Assembly (NCBI GenBank): GCA_945869825.1
Contig: CAMBQF010000013.1
Span: 1-36,378 of the forward strand
Source: Chitinophaga pinensis
GTDB taxonomy: Bacteria > Bacteroidota > Bacteroidia > CAMBQF01
Length of the DNA stretch: 36,378 bases
Reading direction: 5' to 3'
The notes below the pieces were generated by a model. That model was not told where the DNA came from. It did no database searches and saw only the letters and a program-made list of their open reading frames with translations. Positions 8,943-17,797 of this stretch are shown piece by piece (within the stretch, counting starts at the first letter, position 1; each line of letters begins with the position of its first letter). Both the position numbers and the translations under genes were made by a program.

Positions 8943-9710
8943 TTATTTCCCTTTGTTAACCTGTAAAGTGTATTGGTCTAGCGCCATAGTCATAGAGGGA
9001 GCGTTAGCTTGTGGCGCATGAATGTCTAAACGCAGGTTAGCATCTGTAATAGCTTTGGCGGTTGTAGGGCCAAAGGCGGCAATGCGCGTTGGGCCTTGTA
9101 CAAAGTCAGGAAAGTTTTGAAACAATGACTTAACTGCCATAGGGCTAAAAAACACCAGTATGTCGTACTTAACATCAGCAAGGTCTGATAAGTCGCTACA
9201 AACCGTTTTGTACAATACGGCCTTGGTGTAATTTATTTTATGCTGGTCAAGTATGTCGGCAATCTCATCTTTGGCAATGTCAGAACAAGGCAGCAAAAAG
9301 CGCTCGTCTTTGTTTTTTTTAATTACGTCTATCATATCGATAAACTTCTGTTTGCCGTGAAATATTTTACGCTTACGGTATACAACATACTTTTGCATGT
9401 AAAGGGCCGTAGATTCCGAAATACAGAAGTACTTCATGGTATCGGGCACCGTTACACGCATCTCGTTGCACATACGGAAAAAATGGTCAACTGCGTTGCG
9501 GCTGGTAAGAATAATGGCCGTATGGTCCATGATGTTTATACGGTCGCGGCGGAAGTCTTTAGAATCGACTCCTTCCACGTGGATAAACTCCCTGAAATCA
9601 ATTTTCAGGTTATTCTTTTTTGCAAGGTCAAAGTAGGGCGATTTGTCACCCTCGGGCTTAGGCTGGGTAACCAGGATGGATTTTACCTTAGGCGGTTTCT
9701 CTGCACTCAT
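8943..9710 (-). CDS. hemD: Uroporphyrinogen-III synthase (HemD)-like protein
   Basis: VKSILVTQPKP... AIILTSRNAVDHFF ... DILVFFSPMAVKSLFQNFPDF ... RIAAFGPTTAKAITDANLRLDI. Confidence 0.8.
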   Translation of the reverse strand: MSAEKPPKVKSILVTQPKPEGDKSPYFDLAKKNNLKIDFREFIHVEGVDSKDFRRDRINIMDHTAIILTSRNAVDHFFRMCNEMRVTVPDTMKYFCISESTALYMQKYVVYRKRKIFHGKQKFIDMIDVIKKNKDERFLLPCSDIAKDEIADILDQHKINYTKAVLYKTVCSDLSDLADVKYDILVFFSPMAVKSLFQNFPDFVQGPTRIAAFGPTTAKAITDANLRLDIHAPQANAPSMTMALDQYTLQVNKGK

Positions 9711-9737
9711 TAATTCGACTCCTTGATTGGTTGACTA

Positions 9738-10607
9738 CTATACGTAAATTCTTATCAGTTTTACCACTATCAGTAATGGTAAAATTTCAAGGGTGCAAAG
9801 ATACAAAATTAAATACAATAAATTCAAAGGGCTAATAATCCCCTCTATTGATAGCGATTTAAGGAAACGCAAGACAAAAAACACGGCAAACAGTACAATT
9901 CCGAAATATACTGCCCATGTATCTGCTGGCCCGCCTGAATAGTAGGCTATTGCAACCAACGGAATTAATAGTAACCCAAGAATATTATTAAGCAGGTAAA
10001 CATTAAAAGCATATTGCCTGGCAACAGGGTAAATATTAAAAACCACGCCAACAAATTGTATAAATAAAATTTTTGCCGTGTAAACCACCAGCAATAAAAG
10101 AGAGAAAACACCAAATGCATTTAGCGCCCCGTATTGTTCTAAAAAGCCGTACGGGGTAATACCTAATACTTTTATAGTAAATAAGCTGGCTGTTAGACAA
10201 AACGCAACAAATAGAATTAAAGAAAAGGGCGATGATAGAAGATTTTCCTCTTCAAACAATTCATTTTGTGCGCGCCTGTTGTATACAGCACTAAGGTATG
10301 TAACCAGCTTTTTGGGGTTTATGCGGCGTGTTACCAGCAGCAAAATAAAAATACCTATCAGTGCTACAAAAACCCAGCCTTCGCCAGGCTTGCGCTCGGT
10401 TGCTTTCAATGCGCGGGTGTGCAATTCATGCTTTACAAAGGGGCTTTTTACAAAGCGGTTGTCCTTTGTTTCGGGCACATAGCCTTTAGGGTAAATTAAT
10501 ACCCGTCCTTCTTTATTACTTGATAAAAACCACAACGACCCATCTGATGTGGTAAAATCTACCGTATCGTGTTTTGTTACAGATGTAAAGGGGCCAGTGC
10601 TTATCAT
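9738..10607 (-). CDS. DUF4271-like integral membrane protein
   Basis: Hydrophobic segments; sits directly upstream of hemD, an arrangement I recall for DUF4271. Internal ATG at 10607 chosen because the track start (10658) lies inside a terminator hairpin. Confidence 0.65.
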   Translation of the reverse strand: MISTGPFTSVTKHDTVDFTTSDGSLWFLSSNKEGRVLIYPKGYVPETKDNRFVKSPFVKHELHTRALKATERKPGEGWVFVALIGIFILLLVTRRINPKKLVTYLSAVYNRRAQNELFEEENLLSSPFSLILFVAFCLTASLFTIKVLGITPYGFLEQYGALNAFGVFSLLLLVVYTAKILFIQFVGVVFNIYPVARQYAFNVYLLNNILGLLLIPLVAIAYYSGGPADTWAVYFGIVLFAVFFVLRFLKSLSIEGIISPLNLLYLILYLCTLEILPLLIVVKLIRIYV

Positions 10608-10646
10608 TTTCAATGGTTCAAAATTACAAAAGGCATTGGCATAAAA

Positions 10647-10672
10647 AAGGGCTAACATTGCTGTTAGCCCTT
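10647..10672 (-). terminator. Hairpin AAGGGCTAACA-ttgc-TGTTAGCCCTT
   Basis: 11-bp perfect stem, A-run on plus strand (T-run on minus) next to it; downstream of the gene ending at 10697. Confidence 0.85.
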
Positions 10673-10696
10673 AATTTTATAAACGGTTTATCAGCC

Positions 10697-11548
10697 TTAC
10701 TGAACAACCATTTTCACAATCTTACTAATGCCTTCCGCTTCAACCGACACAAAGTACATACCTGTGCTAAGTTTACCACCACCATTAATATCAAGCACCT
10801 GTTTGCCGGCACCGTTATTTGCAAATACATTGCTGTAAACAAGGCGGCCTTCGGTATTAAACACCTTTGTATTTATGGCCGATTTTGCACCTGCTATGGC
10901 TACGTTAAACGCTCCGTTTGATGGGTTGGGGAATACCAACACTTCGGGTTTAGCAGTTTGCATATCTTCAATACCTGTAGCTGTGCCCTCTTGCACGGTA
11001 AGGCTAGATGCAAATACAAGGTCGCCACCATCTCCACCGTCGTTATTGGCTGCCAAAAAAGACCCATAAATAGTTACAGCACCTGTGCCTGCTGTGGGGG
11101 CCACCCAGTCAAAAGACCATGAGCGTGTACCCTGGCCACCTGTGCCTGCTGTTTTGTGGGTAATGTATTTAGTGCTTACTATTTTAGTATCGGTACTATT
11201 AGTAACTACTATTTGCCCCTGCAATTGGCCTGCGTTGTTTTGCGGCGACATTTGGAAGCCCCATTTAACTTTGTTGGCCACAGTAATGGTGCCCGTAATA
11301 GTATACGTTTGCCCGGGCACATAGCCTGTGTTAGGAATATTGCTGGTTATCATACCAGGCTGCTGCGTAGTGGCAACATTATGGCAGCTGCTTCTGCCAC
11401 ATGTGCCGGTTGCAATACCACCATCGGCCGGAGAGCCTGATGCACCTGCGGGTGCCCCCGATGGGTTACCATGCCCTTGTTGCGTACTTGCTGAAAACAC
11501 TACCAGTCCGGCTACAACCGCTGTTATGGCAATAAAAACTTTTTTCAT
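10697..11548 (-). CDS. Secreted choice-of-anchor-V/Reeler-like protein with T9SS type A sorting domain
   Basis: Signal peptide MKKVFIAITAVVAGLVVFSAS; GTCGRSSCHN then Ig-like region; C-terminal VLVFPNPSNGAFNVAIAGAKSAINTKVFNTEGRLVYS...STGMYFVSVEAEGISKIVKMVVQ. Confidence 0.8.
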   Translation of the reverse strand: MKKVFIAITAVVAGLVVFSASTQQGHGNPSGAPAGASGSPADGGIATGTCGRSSCHNVATTQQPGMITSNIPNTGYVPGQTYTITGTITVANKVKWGFQMSPQNNAGQLQGQIVVTNSTDTKIVSTKYITHKTAGTGGQGTRSWSFDWVAPTAGTGAVTIYGSFLAANNDGGDGGDLVFASSLTVQEGTATGIEDMQTAKPEVLVFPNPSNGAFNVAIAGAKSAINTKVFNTEGRLVYSNVFANNGAGKQVLDINGGGKLSTGMYFVSVEAEGISKIVKMVVQ

Positions 11549-11578
11549 ATAACTTAATGTTTTTTCTTTTAATAATTG

Positions 11579-11607
11579 GTTACAATGATAATAATTATTG
11601 TTGTAAC
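11579..11607. promoter_or_regulatory. Imperfect palindrome GTTACAATGATAAT-A-ATTATTGTTGTAAC upstream of the secreted protein gene
   Basis: 14-nt arms, 12/14 complementary, starts about 30 bp upstream of ATG at 11548. Confidence 0.4.
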
Positions 11608-11810
11608 ACGCATATAGTTTTTATACATATACACCCTTTAAAACAAAACCACACAGCGCTTTTGAACCATACACCGTTGCATACAATTGCTATATCAACA
11701 GCATTAAATTTATTAAAACAAACGCACAATCAGCCACTTACAATAATGTTAATATTGGCAGCCAATGCCTTAAAATTAAAGCATTAGCTGCTGCTTTTAA
11801 TTTTTATATT

Positions 11811-11818
11811 TAACTTTG
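11811..11818 (+). promoter_or_regulatory. Bacteroidota-type -7 element TAACTTTG for the acyl-CoA dehydrogenase
   Basis: Matches TAnnTTTG upstream of ATG at 11907. Confidence 0.5.
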
Positions 11819-11906
11819 CCAGGTATTGTTTTAAACATTTTTAGCACTTAAGCATTAGTTAATGCCTGATGCAAAGGCTACTAACACATAAATAGATATT
11901 TAAAAT

Positions 11907-13088
11907 ATGGCGCGTACCGACCTTTACCAAGCACCTGATTACTACGCAATTGACGACCTGCTAACCGACGAACAAAAACTGATACGAGACACCGTACGCA
12001 ATTGGGTTAAAAAAGAACTTTCTCCTATTATTGACGATTACGCTCAGCGTGCAGAATTTCCCAAACATATTATTAAAGGCCTTGGCGAAATTGGCGCCTT
12101 TGGCCCATACATTCCGCAAGAGTACGGTGGTGCTGGCCTAGACCAAATAAGCTATGGTATAATAATGCAAGAACTTGAGCGATGCGATTCGGGTATCCGC
12201 TCTACGGCATCGGTACAAAGTTCGTTGGTTATGTACCCTATTTACTCTTTTGGTACCGAAGAGCAAAAACGAAAATACCTGCCTAAACTGGCTACAGGTG
12301 AGTTTATGGGTTGCTTTGGCTTAACAGAACCTGACCATGGTTCTGACCCATCGAGCATGATTACCAATTTTAAAGATGCTGGCGACCATGTTATTTTAAA
12401 TGGCGCTAAAATGTGGATATCGAATGCGCCATTTGCTGATATTGCCGTTGTTTGGGCTAAAGACGAGGCAGGCGACATTCGCGGCCTGGTGGTAGAGCGT
12501 GGTATGGAAGGTTTTACAACGCCCGAAACGCATGGAAAATGGTCGTTGCGTGCATCGGCTACCGGCGAGTTGGTGTTTGATAATGTTAAAGTTCCTAAAG
12601 AAAATATCTTCCCTACCATAAAAGGCCTTAAAGGCCCGCTTAGCTGCTTAAACAGCGCCCGCTATGGCATTGCCTGGGGAGCCTTGGGTACCGCTATGGA
12701 TTGCTATGATACCGCCCTGCGTTATGCCAAAGAGCGTATACAGTTTGGCAAACCCATTGCAGCTTTTCAGCTGCAACAGAAAAAACTGGCTGAATTTATT
12801 ACTGAAATTACCAAAGGCCAGCTGTTGGTATGGCGTTTAGGTGTTTTGCGTAATGAGGGTAAAGCTACCCCTGCACAAATATCTATGGCTAAGCGTAACA
12901 ACGTGTATGAATCTATTAAAATATGCCGCGAAAGCCGCCAGATTTTGGGTGGTATGGGCATTACCGACGAATATTCTGTTATGCGCCACATGGCTAATTT
13001 GGAGTCGGTAATTACTTACGAGGGCACACATGATATACACCTGCTTATTACTGGTATGGATATTACCGGTATTAACGCTTTTAAATAG
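11907..13088 (+). CDS. Acyl-CoA dehydrogenase (glutaryl-CoA dehydrogenase-like)
   Basis: MGCFGLTEPDHGSDPSSMITNFKDAGDHVILNGAKMWISNAP; YAKERIQFGKPIAAFQLQQKKLAEF; NLESVITYEGTHDIHLLITG. Confidence 0.92.
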   Translation: MARTDLYQAPDYYAIDDLLTDEQKLIRDTVRNWVKKELSPIIDDYAQRAEFPKHIIKGLGEIGAFGPYIPQEYGGAGLDQISYGIIMQELERCDSGIRSTASVQSSLVMYPIYSFGTEEQKRKYLPKLATGEFMGCFGLTEPDHGSDPSSMITNFKDAGDHVILNGAKMWISNAPFADIAVVWAKDEAGDIRGLVVERGMEGFTTPETHGKWSLRASATGELVFDNVKVPKENIFPTIKGLKGPLSCLNSARYGIAWGALGTAMDCYDTALRYAKERIQFGKPIAAFQLQQKKLAEFITEITKGQLLVWRLGVLRNEGKATPAQISMAKRNNVYESIKICRESRQILGGMGITDEYSVMRHMANLESVITYEGTHDIHLLITGMDITGINAFK

Positions 13089-13110
13089 AAAATATATTTA
13101 CTTTGTAAGC

Positions 13111-14229
13111 ATGAAAAAAATCACACTAGGCATTATATGCTTGTTTACAAGCGCTGTTGCTCTTGCACAGCAACCTACAAGAATTGAGATATTACCATCA
13201 GGCGATACCCTGATAGTGCCTATTGACGATAGTGACATTGTTTACGATACTACATCCTATGCATCATCAGGTAGCGATGATAGTGGCGGAGGCTATTGCA
13301 ATAACTCTGTATCAGGTTTGTCCCCTACCAAAATCCTGTCAATAGGTTATGATTATGTAGGCCCGTCAGCTTTCAATTCAACATACAGCTATACGGGTGC
13401 CGATACATCAGTATATAACCGCACCGCCAATTTTGCAGGTGGCTTGCGCTTTTCGGGCAATATTCCTGTTGTATCGCGTTTAAAAGGGTTGTTAAACCTG
13501 GGTTTTAACTACTGGCGCACAGGGTATAAGTTTAAAGAAGAACCGGCCCCTACCGATTTTTTTGGCAAAAGGCTTCAAGAAAGGGGCTTAAGCAACTTTG
13601 GGTTATCACTAACCTTTTTTAAGCCTTTAAATGATAGGCACTTTATTATTCTTATGGCTCAGGGCGAGGTAAGTGGCGATTATAATTTTAAAGAATTTTT
13701 CAATCGCTTTAAATATACCAAAGGCAGCTATACCGCCTTATTTGGCTGGAAAAAGAGGGATGACAAATTATTTGCAGTGGGCTTATCGCGTACTTGGCGC
13801 GGAGGCGAATCGTTACCTATACCGGTAATACTATGGAATCAAACCTTCAACTCTAAATGGGGTGTAGAACTATTGTTGCCTGCCCGTGGTGCCGTTAGGT
13901 ATAACTTTTCTCCGCGCTCGTTGTTATTATTGGGCTACGAATTAGAAGGCAGCAGCTACAACATGCAGTTTAACTACTTTGGGCCTAACTTTAGCGCGCC
14001 AATGCTAAACAAAGAGCATGAGCTTCGCCGCTCTGAAATAAGGGCACGCCTAACATGGGAGAAACAAATACTGGGCTTTATTTGGCTTAGCATACAAGGT
14101 GGCGCACGGGTTAATTACAGAAATGCCGTTGCTTTTGACAGTGGCTTAGACCGTGGCCAGTTTGTTGTTGACAATAAAGTAGGCATTGGCCCTTACGGCA
14201 TTGTAAGCATAAACTTTATTTCGCCTTAA
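13111..14229 (+). CDS. Outer-membrane beta-barrel-like protein (DUF6268-like)
   Basis: Signal peptide MKKITLGIICLFTSAVALAQ; alternating amphipathic strands ending in GIGPYGIVSINFISP. True start at 13111, not 13030 (which overlaps the upstream CDS). Confidence 0.65.
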   Translation: MKKITLGIICLFTSAVALAQQPTRIEILPSGDTLIVPIDDSDIVYDTTSYASSGSDDSGGGYCNNSVSGLSPTKILSIGYDYVGPSAFNSTYSYTGADTSVYNRTANFAGGLRFSGNIPVVSRLKGLLNLGFNYWRTGYKFKEEPAPTDFFGKRLQERGLSNFGLSLTFFKPLNDRHFIILMAQGEVSGDYNFKEFFNRFKYTKGSYTALFGWKKRDDKLFAVGLSRTWRGGESLPIPVILWNQTFNSKWGVELLLPARGAVRYNFSPRSLLLLGYELEGSSYNMQFNYFGPNFSAPMLNKEHELRRSEIRARLTWEKQILGFIWLSIQGGARVNYRNAVAFDSGLDRGQFVVDNKVGIGPYGIVSINFISP

Positions 14230-14263
14230 GCATTAGCTGCTTTCAAGGTTTTAATTTATTAAC

Positions 14264-14602
14264 GTGAAGTACGCTTTAGCCGCTATTTTTCTGCTGCTGC
14301 TTACAGCGTGCGATGCATACATACACGTTACAGGCAAAGCGGTTGATGCTAAAACAGGCTTACCGCTTGACACATTCAGGGTATATGAAGTAAGCAGAGC
14401 ACACCCTGATACTATAGGTTTATTCGGTTATTTGTATTTACCAAGCGATAGTGGAAAATACGAAGCATCTAAAATAACAGGCGGACTTAAACCTGACTGG
14501 TTGAAACTGGTGTTTGTTGCCAAAGGCTATGAGGTTATCCACACACTCGACCTTAAAAGAGGTGAGTTAACCATTAAACTGAAAAAGGCAAAAACGAAAT
14601 AA
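14264..14602 (+). CDS. Small predicted lipoprotein with carboxypeptidase-regulatory-like fold
   Basis: GTG start; MKYALAAIFLLLLTAC lipobox; HVTGKAVDAKTGLPLDTFRVYEV. Confidence 0.6.
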   Translation: MKYALAAIFLLLLTACDAYIHVTGKAVDAKTGLPLDTFRVYEVSRAHPDTIGLFGYLYLPSDSGKYEASKITGGLKPDWLKLVFVAKGYEVIHTLDLKRGELTIKLKKAKTK

Positions 14603-14728
14603 CCTCTCCTTAAAGCTTCCCCAAAAGATAGCGTAGTAAAAATTGCTCTTATAAAACGTTTTGCGGCTAACCGAAGGTAGCGATTTTCAACATTAAACTT
14701 TCATACGAAGCACTAAACCGCCACTTTT

Positions 14729-14754
14729 GGGTAGGTGCTGTTATGTGCTGCCCT
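14729..14754. repeat. Left flank of AT-rich gene segment: TIR GTTATGTGCTGCCCT (14740-14754) with hairpin GGGTAG...CTGCCC
   Basis: Inverted copy at 16054-16068 (12/15 identical). Confidence 0.55.
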
Positions 14755-14768
14755 TGAATCCATTCCTG

Positions 14769-15974
14769 TTATTGCTTTATTAGTTCTATTGTTTGTTGTC
14801 CGTCTTGATTAAATACTCTTAGAAAATAAATACCGCTTTCTAAGTCTGAAAAGTCTTGTTGGTCTACGTTTTTGCCCGTCCAAATTACCTGTCCTGAAGA
14901 ATTGGTTAAAACAAAGTCTTCGATTCCAGCTTTATTCTTAAGTTGAATTTTGCTTGTAAATGGATTCGGAAAAATACTAATTTTATTTATGTTACCTATA
15001 GATTCAGAAATAGATGTTGCTATGTTAGTGGTTAACAAATACATCCAAACGTCTATAAAATTAGGATTGTTCAGATTATCTAACGGAGTCCACATATCAA
15101 TTACTGTCGAATTATGATAAGGAGTTATTAACATAGATTGGGGTGTTGCGTTAGTATAAAGTAGATGTGAATTATTGTAAGGAATATTCAAGTTGTCAAC
15201 TAATGTACTATCATCACCTCCAGTCCATAGCCCCAGTGCTTGAGTAACCTGTATTTGTGATGAATATGGAACGCCATCATCTTGTAAATGTAAAAAACTA
15301 AAAATTCTATTTTTCGCGGTAGAAAAACTACCATAAATCCAGCTTGGAGGAGCGTTGTAAAAATTGCTAAAGTCGTTAGCTCCCGAAAACATTACACATC
15401 TGTCTATGTTGTTAATACTCGCAAAATACAGTGCATGTCCGGCACCCTGAGAATGACCAGATGTAACTACTTTGCTCCAGTCAAGAGAATTCCCAACAAT
15501 AAATTGTCCCCAATTTTGAGTTGGGTAAGTAGTATTTAGGTATTGCAAAAGTTTAATGGCTCTTATATGAAGGCTATTTAAAGTGTCTATTGAAATTGCC
15601 GAACTGACTGGTGTTCCATAACAAGCTTCTTGTCTAAAATTAGTGTAACAATTAATGTCAGAACTTGAACCACATGCGGTCTGAATAGAAATTGTATTGG
15701 GATAAGCTACGGATATTACATGATAGCCAAGATTAGCAGCCAACTTTAAAAACAAAGTTGTCCTTTTTGGACTTGAATTTGTGCCTCCGATGTAGAACAA
15801 AAGTTTATTGAAAGAAGTTACCGATGTGTTTATCGCAACATAATTGCTGTCGCCAGAGGCAGGATAGGCATTGTCGGTTTGCCATGGTTGAACATAAAAA
15901 GTTGAAAGTTGCCCAATGGATGAGCTAATTTTGAATATGGCTACTAATAATATGGCGATTGATTTTGTTTTCAT
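14769..15974 (-). CDS. Secreted alpha/beta-hydrolase-like protein (BPSS1187-like) with T9SS type A sorting domain
   Basis: Signal peptide MKTKSIAILLVAIFKISSSIGQ; GHSQGAGHALYFASI nucleophile elbow; C-terminal ISIFPNPFTSKIQLKNK...GIYFLRVFNQDGQQTIELIKQ. ATG at 15974 better than track start 16040. Confidence 0.75.
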   Translation of the reverse strand: MKTKSIAILLVAIFKISSSIGQLSTFYVQPWQTDNAYPASGDSNYVAINTSVTSFNKLLFYIGGTNSSPKRTTLFLKLAANLGYHVISVAYPNTISIQTACGSSSDINCYTNFRQEACYGTPVSSAISIDTLNSLHIRAIKLLQYLNTTYPTQNWGQFIVGNSLDWSKVVTSGHSQGAGHALYFASINNIDRCVMFSGANDFSNFYNAPPSWIYGSFSTAKNRIFSFLHLQDDGVPYSSQIQVTQALGLWTGGDDSTLVDNLNIPYNNSHLLYTNATPQSMLITPYHNSTVIDMWTPLDNLNNPNFIDVWMYLLTTNIATSISESIGNINKISIFPNPFTSKIQLKNKAGIEDFVLTNSSGQVIWTGKNVDQQDFSDLESGIYFLRVFNQDGQQTIELIKQ

Positions 15975-16049
15975 GTTTTTCAACTGTGAATATGATTTCA
16001 CTTTAGACTTTAAAAACTTCAAAAGGTTTAATCTATTCATTGCTCTGTT

Positions 16050-16088
16050 TTTTAGGGTTGCGCATAACTACACGCTAATCCCTAAAAC
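16050..16088. repeat. Right flank of AT-rich gene segment: TIR (16054-16068) inside hairpin TTTTAGGG...CCCTAAAA overlapping the recJ stop codon
   Basis: 8-bp outer stem 16050-16057/16081-16088, with GCG/CGC pairing inside. Confidence 0.55.
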
Positions 16089-17788
16089 GCGATATCCTTA
16101 ATATTCAACTGTAGGGTTACTTTGCCGTTCCACTCGTTAGGCTCTATGCTGTAGCAAATATCAAAAGGTATTTTCTTAGCAACGTTTTCTGCATAATGCC
16201 CCTGCCCGAACGCTATTGCGTTGAAGAATAAATTGGGGTTGTCCTGCTGCACATCCATCTTAAGGTGGGTTGAGCCTACAATCCTTCCATAGCCCCTATC
16301 CCTAACCCCACGCGTTAAAAACACGGGGTTCATATTACCGGGCCCAAAGGGGGCAAATTGTTTCAAGACATCGTAAAACTTAGGGGTAATTTCATCCAGA
16401 TCTATTTCGGCGTCTATCTCCACTTCCGGCGTCAGCGATTCTTCTGTTATAGTAGCTGCTACTACCTCTTCAAAACGCTGGATAAAGGCATCTACATTGC
16501 TTTCTTCCATAGTAAGGCCGGCCGCAAATTTATGCCCTCCAAACTGGATTAATAAATCGCTGCAAGAGAGTATGGCCTCGTACACATCAAAACCTTTAAC
16601 AGAACGTGCAGAGCCTGCCACATGCTCTCCACTTTTGGTTAGCACAATAGTAGGGCGGTAATAGCTTTCTATCAACCGCGATGCTACAATACCTATAACC
16701 CCTTTATGCCAGTCGGGACTATAAAGCACAGTACTGCGGCGGTTGGTATATGCATCGTTACTTACGATCATATCCAACGCACTTTGGGTAATGCTGCGGT
16801 CTAAATCGCGGCGGGTAGTGTTGTTATCGTTAATATCGGCGCTCGGTAATACAGTACTATCGGCATGGTCAGATATTAATAAATCTACCGCGCGGCTGCC
16901 ACTTTCTATGCGTCCTGCGGCATTAATACGCGGGCCAATAATGAACACCACATCAGATATCGTGAGTTCTCTGCTTATCTTATTGAATTCTATTATAGCT
17001 TTTAAACCCGGCAGTGGGTTGGTGTTTAACTTGTTTAAGCCCATGCAGGCAAGGGTGCGGTTTTCGCCAACAATAGGCACAATATCGGCGGCAATACTAA
17101 CCGCAACTAAATCAATGTACTTAAAGAGATTTTCTATATCAACACCGGCTTTTATGCAATAACCCTGCATCAGCTTAAAGCCAATGCCGCAGCCCGAAAG
17201 CTCGTCAAAAGGGTAGGCACAATCGACACGTTTAGGATCTAAAACTGCAACAGCTTTGGGTATTTCATCGCCGGGTAAGTGGTGGTCGCAAATAATAAAA
17301 TCGATGTTCCTTTGTGTTGCGTATTCAACTTTATCAATAGATTTTATGCCACAGTCTAATGCTATAATCAGGCTATAGCCGTTGGCATTAGCATAGTCTA
17401 TACCATCGAATGATATACCGTAGCCTTCTTTATAACGATCAGGTATGTAATAGGCTAAGTTTGAGTAATAGTTTTTAAGAAAAGAATAAACCAGTGCTAC
17501 CGATGTAGTTCCATCTACATCATAATCGCCATAAATTAAAATCTTCTCCCCTGTTTCAATAGCGTCTAACAAGCGATTTACCGCCTTGTCCATATCGGCC
17601 ATTAAAAAAGGGTCGTGCAGGTGGCTTGCATCAGGCCTGAAGAATTTCTTCGCCTCGTCAAATGTGTTAATGCCACGCAATACCAGCAAGCGCGCCAGTG
17701 TTTTGTTAATGTTCAATTCCTTGCTGAGCCTTTCTATAGCCTCTATATCATCTACCTCTTGTATTACCCAGCGCTTATTTATACCCAT
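16082..17788 (-). CDS. recJ: Single-stranded-DNA-specific exonuclease RecJ
   Basis: ILIYGDYDVDGTTSVALVYSFL, FIICDHHLPG, GPRINAAGRIESGSRAVDLL, GHKFAAGLTM. Confidence 0.95.
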   Translation of the reverse strand: MGINKRWVIQEVDDIEAIERLSKELNINKTLARLLVLRGINTFDEAKKFFRPDASHLHDPFLMADMDKAVNRLLDAIETGEKILIYGDYDVDGTTSVALVYSFLKNYYSNLAYYIPDRYKEGYGISFDGIDYANANGYSLIIALDCGIKSIDKVEYATQRNIDFIICDHHLPGDEIPKAVAVLDPKRVDCAYPFDELSGCGIGFKLMQGYCIKAGVDIENLFKYIDLVAVSIAADIVPIVGENRTLACMGLNKLNTNPLPGLKAIIEFNKISRELTISDVVFIIGPRINAAGRIESGSRAVDLLISDHADSTVLPSADINDNNTTRRDLDRSITQSALDMIVSNDAYTNRRSTVLYSPDWHKGVIGIVASRLIESYYRPTIVLTKSGEHVAGSARSVKGFDVYEAILSCSDLLIQFGGHKFAAGLTMEESNVDAFIQRFEEVVAATITEESLTPEVEIDAEIDLDEITPKFYDVLKQFAPFGPGNMNPVFLTRGVRDRGYGRIVGSTHLKMDVQQDNPNLFFNAIAFGQGHYAENVAKKIPFDICYSIEPNEWNGKVTLQLNIKDIAF

Positions 17789-17797
17789 ATCTCAAAT

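Noticed and set aside
9240-9713. 157-aa plus-strand ORF antisense to hemD
   Set aside because: Shadow ORF of a well-supported gene; no recognisable domain.
11557-11787. 76-aa plus-strand ORF in the long intergenic region
   Set aside because: Composition looks like translated AT-rich noncoding DNA (poly-His/Asn/Leu), no ribosome-binding or domain evidence.
14769-16040. Classic insertion sequence interpretation of the AT-rich segment
   Set aside because: The only ORF is a hydrolase with a T9SS sorting domain; no transposase-like sequence, so an IS is not supported (a cassette remains possible).
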